Of a stretch of 64,000 bases of DNA, positions 49,965 through 58,206 are shown piece after piece (within the stretch, counting starts at the first letter, position 1; the number at the start of each line of letters is the position of its first letter). Source of the stretch: Oscillospiraceae bacterium (GTDB lineage Bacteria > Bacillota > Clostridia > Oscillospirales > Oscillospiraceae); the NCBI GenBank assembly GCA_902802045.1, contig CADCKQ010000003.1:1-64000 (forward strand), in the 5' to 3' direction. A program made the position numbers and the translations under genes. The notes under the pieces were generated by a model. The model worked only from the letters and a program-made list of their open reading frames with translations. It had not been told where the DNA came from and did not search any database.

Positions 49965-50882
49965 ATGACTTTTTATCAGATTAACGAGAATCTCACAGAA
50001 TGCAGTGCGGATGAAGCGGGGCGCTCCGGCCAGTTTGTCGCCGTGCTTTCTTCCGCCGAATGGCACAACAAAATGGATGCTTTCGACATGGGGATTGAGC
50101 TGGATATCGATCTCAACAATATACTTACTACGAAAGCCGAAGTGAACTACGACTCGCTGACAGGAAGCTTCTGCATTCCGGACAGAAACGACCTCTCTGC
50201 TCCGGGAGCGGGCTTTGCTTTTGCGCTCGATGAGAAGGGCGTCGTCTTCATAGACGACGGAGATACGGCCGGAAGGATTATCGAGCGGATAAGGAAAACC
50301 AAGAAGTGGAAACTCCCCTCCCTCGAGCGCTTTCTCTACGATTTTCTCGAACAGATCATAAAAGACGACGCCGAGGTGCTGAGCAGATATGAATTCGAGC
50401 TCAATTCTATCGAGGCGGAGTTGAAAGACGCGGACTCGGACGAGGCCCTCTCGAGGCTCAATGACATACGGGGCAGCGTCCGAAACCTCAGGATGCATTA
50501 CGAGCAGCTCATGGATCTTAGCCAGGAGCTCGAAGAGAATGAAAACAGCTTTTTCCAAATGGACAATCTCAGATATTTCCATCTTTTCGCTTCCAGAGTG
50601 GCAAATCTCCGCGACATGGCCTCCTTTGTCCGTGATTACGCCGTACAGCTGCGCGAGTATTACGAATCGCAGATGGACCTTCGCCAGAACCGGATTATGA
50701 CCATTCTGACCGTCATAACCTCGATCTTCATGCCTCTTACACTCATCACGGGCTGGTACGGGATGAACTTCCGATACATGCCTGAGCTTAATATGCCATG
50801 GGCATATCCCGCCGTTCTGGGTCTGTGCGTTGTTATCGTCGCCGTCTGCCTCATCATATTCAGAAAGAAAAAATGGCTGTAG
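49965..50882 (+). CDS. corA: CorA-family magnesium/divalent cation channel
   Basis: 305 residues. A cytoplasmic alpha/beta funnel domain with a long stalk helix, then two C-terminal membrane helices with the signature YGMNF between them (TLITGWYGMNFRYMPELN) and a short basic C-terminal tail (RKKKWL). Family members form pentameric Mg2+ channels; some carry Co2+, Ni2+ or Zn2+. GAGG precedes the ATG; a terminator follows. Confidence 0.95.
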   Translation: MTFYQINENLTECSADEAGRSGQFVAVLSSAEWHNKMDAFDMGIELDIDLNNILTTKAEVNYDSLTGSFCIPDRNDLSAPGAGFAFALDEKGVVFIDDGDTAGRIIERIRKTKKWKLPSLERFLYDFLEQIIKDDAEVLSRYEFELNSIEAELKDADSDEALSRLNDIRGSVRNLRMHYEQLMDLSQELEENENSFFQMDNLRYFHLFASRVANLRDMASFVRDYAVQLREYYESQMDLRQNRIMTILTVITSIFMPLTLITGWYGMNFRYMPELNMPWAYPAVLGLCVVIVAVCLIIFRKKKWL

Positions 50883-50903
50883 TACATCACCTGGTCAAGC
50901 ATA

Positions 50904-50936
50904 CAAAAGCCACCCTCCCGGGTGGCTATGTTTTTG
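50904..50936 (+). terminator. terminator of corA
   Basis: AGCCACCC-TCCC-GGGTGGCT followed by ATGTTTTTG. Confidence 0.88.
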
Positions 50937-51087
50937 CCATTTTTAACTTATTCTGGTATCAGAAATCGTGTCTGAAACGGACTAAACAATCCTCTGAATA
51001 ATAGGCTTATATAAAGTGATAATGATAATTATTGTAAGCCAATTACCGGAACGATTGGAGAGGATGGGACGACAGGCCATAGAACGT

Positions 51088-51765
51088 TTACTTCCCGCGG
51101 CGTTCAAGCTGTTTCTCTGTAGTCTCGTTCCACATGCCGATGCGTTTGAGCTCGGTTTCCTTGTCGCGGATGAAGCTGGTGCGCATTTCCGTTCCTGCGA
51201 GGATCCGGGCGAAGTTCTCCCGGTGCTTGAGGATGATTGGAACTGCTGCTGCAAGCAGTATTAGCGAAGACGGAAGAAATCTCGTCTGCCAGTAGTGGCA
51301 CGCGGGGAAAACGACGGATATGACCGGAGCGACAAGACTGACATATCGGGTCACGAAGGCGATCAGCAGGGCGAAGGCAAGGAGCACTATGAACCATTTC
51401 CAGCTCCAGCCGAGGACTGTGCCTCCGAGACAGGCCAGGCCCTTGCCTCCTTTGAAGCCCATCAAAGCCGGGTAGATGTGACCGATTATGCAGGCGGTTC
51501 CGCCCAGGACTCCCGCAAAGGGAATGTCCCTGAAGAAGACTTCGCACAGCTTATAGGCGGCATATGCTTTTAAGATGTCCGCGAAGGTAGTCAGAAAGAA
51601 GGCCTTCGCGCCCATCAGAATGAATGTGTTTGTCGCTCCCGCGTTTCCCGATCCGTCCTTTCTGACATCATAGCCCTTTCTTTTTCCGAGAACATATGAG
51701 GGGCTGAGATTTCCGAGAAGGTATCCGATCAGGCAGCAGGCCGCAAACTTTGCAAATACTGTCAT
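51088..51765 (-). CDS. plsY: PlsY-type acyl-phosphate:glycerol-3-phosphate acyltransferase
   Basis: 225 residues with about five membrane helices. The three PlsY motifs are present: YLLGNLSPSYVLG, the phosphate-binding DGSGNAGATNTFILMG, and GHIYPALMGFKGGKG. It makes lysophosphatidic acid from acyl-phosphate and glycerol 3-phosphate. It is slightly longer than the roughly 200-residue standard, with a charged C-terminal tail. Many Clostridia carry more than one PlsY, so it may be a paralogue rather than the housekeeping copy. Confidence 0.92.
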   Translation of the reverse strand: MTVFAKFAACCLIGYLLGNLSPSYVLGKRKGYDVRKDGSGNAGATNTFILMGAKAFFLTTFADILKAYAAYKLCEVFFRDIPFAGVLGGTACIIGHIYPALMGFKGGKGLACLGGTVLGWSWKWFIVLLAFALLIAFVTRYVSLVAPVISVVFPACHYWQTRFLPSSLILLAAAVPIILKHRENFARILAGTEMRTSFIRDKETELKRIGMWNETTEKQLERRGK

Positions 51766-51795
51766 CCCGGGTCGTTCTCCTTTATATGTACGGAA

Positions 51796-52917
51796 TCAGA
51801 TCTTAACAAGCTCGTACTGCCTCGTGCCTAGGCCGATCTCCTCGCCGTGGATGAGGCCGGCCTCCCATTCTGCGTCCGGGTGATTGAGGTGGAAATACTC
51901 GTGATTGGGGTCGTCGTCCCAGAAAAGTTTCATATGTTTGTCGAGGCGGCTGCCCGGATTGACAGGCATTTTATTGCAAAGATCGACGCAGGCCTGGTCG
52001 AGTGCGACAGGATCGAATGAAGCGAGCATGCCCACGTTCGGGATAATGGGGACATCGTTTTCAGCGTGGCAGTCGCAGAACGGCGAGACGTCGCAAATCA
52101 GCGAGATGTGGAACGCAGGACGGTCTTTGACGACCGCATACGCATATTCGGCGATCTTGCATGAGAGTGTCGCAGTTGAGTTCGAGTCGCTGGGCACGAT
52201 GGCGTCCTTAGGGCAGACTGCAAGGCATCTTCCGCAACCGACGCATTTATTGTGGTCTATAATCGACTTTCCGTCAACGATACTCGGGCCGCCGTGCGCG
52301 CATATTCGCACGCAGGATCCGCATCCTATACAGTTCTCCCCCTCGACAACGGGTTTGCCTTCCCAATGCTGTTCCATCTTGCCGGAACGCGAGCCGCTTC
52401 CCATACCGAGATTCTTCAGGGCGCCGCCGAAGCCAGCCTCCTCATGGCCTTTAAAGTGACTTAAAGAGATCACTATATCCGCGTCCATAATGGCCTGACC
52501 TATCTTGGCTTCCTTGACCAGAGGCAGATTAATTGGAACAAGCTGCTCGTCCGTGCCCTTGAGACCGTCGGCTATTATTACGTGGCAGCCCGTCTGCAGC
52601 GGGGAAAAGCCGTTGAGATAAGCCGTGTCCATGTGATCGAGAGCGTTTTTGCGGCTGCCAACGTACAGAGTGTTGCAGTCAGTAAGAAATGGCTTTCCGC
52701 CCTGTTCGCGCACGTAATCTGCCACGACTCTCGCGTACTGCGGACGGAGATGAGCAAGATTTCCCAACTCTCCGAAGTGAATCTTGATTGCGACGTAACT
52801 GTCGCTGAAATCGATCGTCTCAAAGCCGGTGCGCTTCATAAGGCGATGCAGTTTTTTGGGCAGAGTCTCATCGCCAGAGACATGAAAATCCGTGAAAAAC
52901 ACCTTCGACTTATCCAT
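51796..52917 (-). CDS. DUF362 protein with two [4Fe-4S] ferredoxin motifs
   Basis: 373 residues. The DUF362 region contains VAIKIHFGELGN, LTDCNTLYVGSRKNA and ISLSHFKGHEEAGFGGALKNLGMG. An inserted 2x[4Fe-4S] unit follows: CIGCGSCVRIC and CVGCGRCLAVCPKDA. Related proteins are widespread in anaerobes and of unknown substrate. GAGGAAGG precedes the ATG. Two AT-rich palindromes upstream may be operators. It is not clearly linked to the membrane genes on its upstream side, from which it is separated by a hairpin. Confidence 0.9.
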   Translation of the reverse strand: MDKSKVFFTDFHVSGDETLPKKLHRLMKRTGFETIDFSDSYVAIKIHFGELGNLAHLRPQYARVVADYVREQGGKPFLTDCNTLYVGSRKNALDHMDTAYLNGFSPLQTGCHVIIADGLKGTDEQLVPINLPLVKEAKIGQAIMDADIVISLSHFKGHEEAGFGGALKNLGMGSGSRSGKMEQHWEGKPVVEGENCIGCGSCVRICAHGGPSIVDGKSIIDHNKCVGCGRCLAVCPKDAIVPSDSNSTATLSCKIAEYAYAVVKDRPAFHISLICDVSPFCDCHAENDVPIIPNVGMLASFDPVALDQACVDLCNKMPVNPGSRLDKHMKLFWDDDPNHEYFHLNHPDAEWEAGLIHGEEIGLGTRQYELVKI

Positions 52918-52931
52918 TTTTATCCTTCCTC

Positions 52932-52975
52932 ATGAATATATATTCATATTTTATCTTTCCGCGGAATATATATCC
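52932..52975. promoter_or_regulatory. tandem AT-rich palindromes upstream of the DUF362 gene
   Basis: A perfect 16-bp palindrome ATGAATATATATTCAT (52932-52947) and a near copy GGAATATATATCC (52963-52975), both within 60 bases upstream of the start codon. They could be operator half-sites. Confidence 0.5.
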
Positions 52976-53006
52976 GATTTTTGCTCATAATAAAGCAGAT
53001 AAGAGC

Positions 53007-53040
53007 AAAAGGCAAGCAAATATTAATTGCCTGCCTTTTC
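53007..53040. terminator. hairpin at the end of the membrane-protein pair
   Basis: AAAAGGCAAGCAA and TTGCCTGCCTTTT flank a short AT loop, symmetrical enough to act on both strands. Confidence 0.65.
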
Positions 53041-53083
53041 GCGATCGTATCCTTCAAATGATTACTCCCGCTGATCCTGTGCC

Positions 53084-53764
53084 TCAGGCGTTCTCTTTCC
53101 CGTGCTCTTTGCGCCAGGCAAGCCACGCGAGCAGAATGGTTATGCCGCCGCTCGGGATTATCATGAAGCTCGTGGAGCCGGTCAGCGATGGAACAAAGAT
53201 AAACAGCAGGCTCATGAGCAGCAGAGGCACCAGCGACAGGCGCAGGTTCTGCCTGTAGTATTTGTATGCCATGGCTCCGAAGAGTGCAGGCACCACATTT
53301 GAGAAGGCGGGCTGCAGAGTCTCGCTCTGGAGTATCGGCTGCAGGGGGATAAGCAGGAGCACTCCGAGTGCAAGCACAAGGATCGTGACCAGGGAGGAGG
53401 TGGCGATCGAGAGAGTGCTGATGATCTCGTTTTCCGCCGTTCCGGTCTTCGCATCAACGATGTCCTTGGCATTGATCGCGCAGGGAATCTTCATGTTGAT
53501 CAGATTGCCGGTGATGAACGCTAGATAGCTGCCTCCGGAGCCCAGCATGGGCGTGTAGACCAGAAACTCCACCACACTGCTCACCGTCCACACGAGTCCC
53601 ACGGACAGGAAGCCCCTCGCCACCGCGCCAAGATCCGGCACGGCTCCGACAACGAGCCCCATAAAAAATGGAGCGCCGACAAGAAGTATGACCGTTACCG
53701 CGCTGCAGACGCGTCCGAGCATATGTGTGCGGTTTATATATTTCAGATAGTATTCTTTATCCAT
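53084..53764 (-). CDS. integral membrane protein of unknown function (six-helix type)
   Basis: 226 residues with about six hydrophobic segments (VTVILLVGAPFFMGLVVG, FLSVGLVWTVSSVVEFLV, SSLVTILVLALGVLLL and others) and the loop YTPMLGSGGSYLAFITGNLI, which looks functionally constrained. A membrane-protein gene of similar type ends 13 bases upstream, so they probably form a two-component complex or transporter. GAGGAGG lies before the ATG. No substrate suggestion can be made. Confidence 0.7.
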   Translation of the reverse strand: MDKEYYLKYINRTHMLGRVCSAVTVILLVGAPFFMGLVVGAVPDLGAVARGFLSVGLVWTVSSVVEFLVYTPMLGSGGSYLAFITGNLINMKIPCAINAKDIVDAKTGTAENEIISTLSIATSSLVTILVLALGVLLLIPLQPILQSETLQPAFSNVVPALFGAMAYKYYRQNLRLSLVPLLLMSLLFIFVPSLTGSTSFMIIPSGGITILLAWLAWRKEHGKENA

Positions 53765-53777
53765 CTTTGTTTCCTCC

Positions 53778-54527
53778 TCAGCCCAGAAGCACCGCTGCCA
53801 TCATGCCGACTATCATGCTGCCTGCAACGGAGAAGCTCTCCAGCCATGCTATCTGCTTTTTCTCCGAGCCGTAGATAAACATCGCCATCACAGCCCCGGA
53901 GACGAGAGCCACTATGATCGGCGTGAGGCTGCCTGAGAAACTGAAACGGCCGTTTCCGGATACGAAGCCGCCAATATAGCTTCCGATATACGCGCTCACG
54001 AGTCCGATGAACATCGCGGACATCGCCGTGTCTCCGAAGCCTCCGGATCTGCTCTTTTCCTTATTGCCGCCCTGCCCCAGCTTTGCCAGATAGCGCCTGT
54101 TGAAGAAGAATGACAGAATCATGCCCCACATGATGCATATACTCATTAAAAGTGCGATCGTAGTGAAGTTTCCGGGAGTCATCTCAGTTGCAGAGAGCGT
54201 CGACATGCCTACCTGCTCCGCAGCAGCCTGGGCGACCTGGGTCTCGTAGTGCAAAGCCCCGATAACAGAAAGCCTAAGCCACGGCCAGGGCGTGCCGAGA
54301 CTTCCCGACAGCGCTATGACCCCGAGCAGGATCCCTATGCTCGGCAGCAGCGTAAATGTGGCGCTGAAAACGATTACGCGTTTCATTTTCGCAATATCCA
54401 TACCTATCCGTTTTCCGGCACGGTAAGCCCGCACCATAAACAGGACACAGACCAGCGCTACGAACAGAACGATCGAGCCGCAGATCAGGTACATCGGCGT
54501 GCTGTTCAGCAGATTCAGAATCTCCAT
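53778..54527 (-). CDS. integral membrane protein (possibly DUF5058)
   Basis: 249 residues with about six membrane helices, beginning with a short periplasmic/N-out segment and a helix (LICGSIVLFVALVCVLFMV). FTLLPSIGILLGVIALSGSLGTP and the Gly-rich SAYIGSYIGGFVSG helix are typical of small transport-related families. I think this is the DUF5058 group, but that assignment is from memory. It precedes the 53084-53764 partner by 13 bases and lies 27 bases after the exporter genes. Confidence 0.65.
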   Translation of the reverse strand: MEILNLLNSTPMYLICGSIVLFVALVCVLFMVRAYRAGKRIGMDIAKMKRVIVFSATFTLLPSIGILLGVIALSGSLGTPWPWLRLSVIGALHYETQVAQAAAEQVGMSTLSATEMTPGNFTTIALLMSICIMWGMILSFFFNRRYLAKLGQGGNKEKSRSGGFGDTAMSAMFIGLVSAYIGSYIGGFVSGNGRFSFSGSLTPIIVALVSGAVMAMFIYGSEKKQIAWLESFSVAGSMIVGMMAAVLLG

Positions 54528-54554
54528 CGTTTTTCTCCTTTTCCGTTTATTGTT

Positions 54555-56363
54555 TCAGTTCAGAGCGCTGAACGTGGCCTCGTCCTCATATTGTCTCGTG
54601 TAGAGCCTGTAATAGAAGCCGCGCTCCGACATGAGCTCTTCATGCTTTCCGCGCTCGACTATTTTCCCGTTCTGAACGACCAATATCACGTCCGAATTTC
54701 TGACCGTCGAAAGCCTGTGGGCTATAATTATTGAGGTGCGTCCCTTTATGACCTTTTCGACAGCTGCTTGGATTTTCTGCTCGGTAAGGGTATCCACCGA
54801 AGCCGTGGCCTCGTCAAGGACCAGGATCCTCGGATCTGTCAGGACCGCCCTCGCAAAGCAGATCAGCTGCTTTTCACCTGTCGACAACATGTCTCCGCCC
54901 TCTCCGACATCGGTGTCAAGGCCGTTTTCCAGCCTTCCCACCATCTCTTCAGCGGACACCAGCTTCAAGGCTTCGTTTATCTGCTTTTCAGACGCGTCGG
55001 GATTGCCGTAAAGCAGGTTTTCCCTGACCGTGCCGGAGAAGAGGTGCGGGCTCTGAAGCACATAGCCGATGGCGGAGTGCATCCAGAGCTGGCTGCGCTC
55101 TTTCAGGTCCTTACCGTCGATCAGAATACGGCCTGTACTCGGCTCATAGAAGCGACAGATAAGATTTGCAAGGGTCGATTTGCCTGCCCCGGTCTCGCCG
55201 ACTATCGCAACGCTCGTACCGAATGGGATGTCGAGGCTGAAATGCTCAAGCACGTATTCGTCTCCATCCGGGTATTTAAAGCTGACATCGTCAAATTTTA
55301 TATCGCCCTTTATTGGCTCCCAATTCTCTTTTTTCGGCTCGAAGCTGTCTCCGTAGATCGCGATGACCTCATCGCTGTCCGTCACATCGGGCTCCGTATG
55401 CAGGAGCCTGTCCAGCCTTTCTATGTTAACCTGAGTGGTTATGAGATCGGAAATGGCGTCCACCACCCATCTGACAGGCTCCATCATCCCCTGTGCATAG
55501 GACATGAACAGAGAGAAGGTACCTATCTGCGTCTTCGCGATAATGCCACCCTTCCAGAGCACGATTGCAAGTGCAAGCGATGACGCGAAATGCATGGTCG
55601 AGGCAAAAAGGCCTCTCATGCGCGCGGCCTTGACGGTCATTTTCCTCTGTTTTTCAGTCTCGGCGGTAAAGGACCTTCCCATCAGCTCCTCTATGACGAG
55701 AGTCTTTATCGTGCGTGCCCCTGTGATCCCCTCATTGAAGGCGCCGGTTATTACGGAGTTCTGCTCCCTTATCTCGCGGTTGAGCTTTGTGAGCCTGGCT
55801 TGGAAAAATGAAAAAAGCAGGACTGTGACCGGCAGGACTGCGAGCACCAGAAGCGCGAGCCTCGCGTTCAAAGAGAGCATGACAGCGCTGGCTCCGACAA
55901 GGTAGCTCAGCTGCCAGATGCTGTCGAGCAGAGTCCAGGATACAAGCGTGCCAATACGCGAGGTGTCGGACATGACGCGAGAGTGAATATAGCCCACGCT
56001 GTTCTGATTGAAGTATGAAAACGAAAGCGTCTGGAGGTGCTCGAAGGCGTCGTTCCTGAGGTCCTTGTCCACTCCGACCTCTACTGCCGTCCCCTGATAT
56101 GTGGAGGCGTAGTTCAGTGCCGCGCAGGAGACTATGATCAGAAGATAGAGGATGATGAATACAAGCAGCGTATCCAGCGTACCGCCGCTAATAAAATGGT
56201 TCAGGGCATAGCGCTGAAAAAGCGGAACGCTTATGTCTATTATGCTCCCGACCAGACTGCCGATAAGCATGACGGTCAGAGCTTTTTTATAGTTTTTCAG
56301 GTAGGGCAGGATCTTGCCTATGCCAAAGAACGGAAGCCGAGCCTTTTTTTCGCTTTTTTTCAT
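54555..56363 (-). CDS. ABC exporter half-transporter (catalytic-site partner)
   Basis: 602 residues: six-helix ABC_membrane domain (1-330) then a nucleotide-binding domain (about 365-602). Walker A GETGAGKS and Walker B ILVLDEATASVD are complete with the catalytic Glu, but the signature motif is LSTGEKQ instead of LSGGQ. This complements the partner at 56360-58180: one consensus and one degenerate ATP site, as in heterodimeric exporters (TM287/288, BmrCD). The ATG overlaps the partner's stop codon (ATGA). Drug or lipid export is likely. Confidence 0.93.
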   Translation of the reverse strand: MKKSEKKARLPFFGIGKILPYLKNYKKALTVMLIGSLVGSIIDISVPLFQRYALNHFISGGTLDTLLVFIILYLLIIVSCAALNYASTYQGTAVEVGVDKDLRNDAFEHLQTLSFSYFNQNSVGYIHSRVMSDTSRIGTLVSWTLLDSIWQLSYLVGASAVMLSLNARLALLVLAVLPVTVLLFSFFQARLTKLNREIREQNSVITGAFNEGITGARTIKTLVIEELMGRSFTAETEKQRKMTVKAARMRGLFASTMHFASSLALAIVLWKGGIIAKTQIGTFSLFMSYAQGMMEPVRWVVDAISDLITTQVNIERLDRLLHTEPDVTDSDEVIAIYGDSFEPKKENWEPIKGDIKFDDVSFKYPDGDEYVLEHFSLDIPFGTSVAIVGETGAGKSTLANLICRFYEPSTGRILIDGKDLKERSQLWMHSAIGYVLQSPHLFSGTVRENLLYGNPDASEKQINEALKLVSAEEMVGRLENGLDTDVGEGGDMLSTGEKQLICFARAVLTDPRILVLDEATASVDTLTEQKIQAAVEKVIKGRTSIIIAHRLSTVRNSDVILVVQNGKIVERGKHEELMSERGFYYRLYTRQYEDEATFSALN

Positions 56364-58180
56364 ACGGCTGCCTCCGTTTCCGCTCCGGACTGTATTTCGC
56401 AGATCTTCTGATAGAGTCCTCCGGCGTTTTTGAGGGTATCATGGCTCCCCTGCTCGATTACTCTTCCTTTGTCCAGGACCACTATGTTGTCTGCTCTGGA
56501 GAGCGTTGTTATCCTGTGAGAGATCAGAAAGACGCACGCGGAGCCGAAACGCTTCTCAAGAGACGCACGTATTTTCGCGTCCGTCTCTGTATCCACAGCA
56601 GAGAGCGAATCGTCGAATATCAGGATGGGAGTATCCCGGATAAGCGTCCTCGCTATGGCTGCCCTCTGCTTCTGCCCTCCCGAGAGGGTCACTCCCCTTT
56701 CGCCGACAAAAGTCTCATAGCCCTTGGAGAAGGCCTTGACAGTCTCGTCGAGACAGGCTGCGCGTGAGGCTTCGACGATCTTTTTCATATCCGCCTTCTC
56801 TCTGGTTATGGCGATATTCTCGGCTATGGTACGCGAAAACAGATACGGTTCCTGAAGGACCATTCCGATGTTTTCCCTCAGGTGCTTCGTCTCTATATCC
56901 CGTATATCCGTTCCGCCTACAGTAATGCTTCCGTTGCTCTCCGGCAGCTCGTAGAGCTTGTCAAGCAGGAGCATGAGCGTAGATTTTCCGCTCCCGGTTC
57001 CTCCCAGGATCCCGACTGTAGTGCCCTTTGACACCTTAAACGATACATTTTTGAGAACTTCAGGCCCGTTGTCGTACGAAAAGCAGACATTATCGAAAAC
57101 TATATCTCCGTCCATCGGGGCTTTCAAAGCCTTGCCCGTCTCTTTTTCTTCTTTGGAGCGCATAATATCGGCAATGCGGTCTATAGAGACCCCGGCCTTG
57201 CTCATCTCCGCTATGAGTCTTCCGAGCATTCTGACAGGCCATGTCAGCATCGAGGCGTAGGAGAGAAAAGCTATGAACTCGCCCGGAAGCATCCTGTCTT
57301 TTATGCAGAACACGGAGCCGAAGACCGTGATCAGCAGGATCTGAGTGCCGCTGATGACATCACCTATGCTCCAGTACATAGATAGCGGTCTCGCGAGTTT
57401 CATCCAAAGCCCGGTATAGTATTCGTTCTGGGCAAAAAATCTGTCTCTCTCCTGCCTCTCGCGACCGAAGGCTCTTACGACCCTGACTCCCGTCAGGTTC
57501 TCCTGGGCAATGGATGAGAGCTTACCTTCGTTTTCGTCGCAGTCAAGAAAGGCCGCCCCTATCTTCTTGTGGAAGCTGACGGAATAGGCCAGGATCACCG
57601 GAACAGGTGCCATCGCGATCAGAGTCAGCGGTACGTTCATTCCTGACATGAAAGCTATCGAAAATGCCAGAAGTATCACGATCCTGAATATCGAGGTCAT
57701 CTGCTCGGATATGAAGCCTTTCAGAGTATCTATATCTGAGGTGCATCTCTGAATGATGTCTCCCGTGCGGTGCTTCATATGCCATGAAAAGGGCAGGTGC
57801 TCTACATGGACAAAGAGCGTGTCACGCATGGTCTTGGTGAGTTTCTCGGAGGCCGCAGTATTGGAGACCCTGAACAGATATATAGACACAGCCTTCAGCA
57901 GAGCGACGGCGATCAATGACAGAGCAAGCACCCAAATGTTCGCCCTGAGATAATCTGTCCCCCCGAGAAAGGAGGACAGTTTTACCAGAATCGGATCGCT
58001 TGAGCCGGAATTATGGGATATCACATTGTCGACTGCCAGCCTGACTATCTGGGGGCTGAGCATATCCGCCAGAGCAGAAACGGCAGCCATGAGCATGCTG
58101 AGTGCGAAGATCCGTTTGCTACCCTTCAGAAAACACATAAGAAGCTTTCTGTTAAATTGTTTCTTTTCTTTTTCTTTCAC
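56360..58180 (-). CDS. ABC exporter half-transporter (degenerate-site partner)
   Basis: 606 residues from a GTG start. Six membrane helices, then a nucleotide-binding domain with Walker A GGTGSGKST and consensus signature LSGGQKQR, but Walker B reads ILIFDDSLSAVD, with Asp replacing the catalytic Glu. Its ATP site therefore is expected to bind but hydrolyse poorly. It is the first gene of the pair and directly follows the GH3-like gene region (27 bases). Confidence 0.93.
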   Translation of the reverse strand: MKEKEKKQFNRKLLMCFLKGSKRIFALSMLMAAVSALADMLSPQIVRLAVDNVISHNSGSSDPILVKLSSFLGGTDYLRANIWVLALSLIAVALLKAVSIYLFRVSNTAASEKLTKTMRDTLFVHVEHLPFSWHMKHRTGDIIQRCTSDIDTLKGFISEQMTSIFRIVILLAFSIAFMSGMNVPLTLIAMAPVPVILAYSVSFHKKIGAAFLDCDENEGKLSSIAQENLTGVRVVRAFGRERQERDRFFAQNEYYTGLWMKLARPLSMYWSIGDVISGTQILLITVFGSVFCIKDRMLPGEFIAFLSYASMLTWPVRMLGRLIAEMSKAGVSIDRIADIMRSKEEKETGKALKAPMDGDIVFDNVCFSYDNGPEVLKNVSFKVSKGTTVGILGGTGSGKSTLMLLLDKLYELPESNGSITVGGTDIRDIETKHLRENIGMVLQEPYLFSRTIAENIAITREKADMKKIVEASRAACLDETVKAFSKGYETFVGERGVTLSGGQKQRAAIARTLIRDTPILIFDDSLSAVDTETDAKIRASLEKRFGSACVFLISHRITTLSRADNIVVLDKGRVIEQGSHDTLKNAGGLYQKICEIQSGAETEAAV

Positions 58181-58206
58181 TTAAACCTGTTTGGTTATTA
58201 TCGGGA

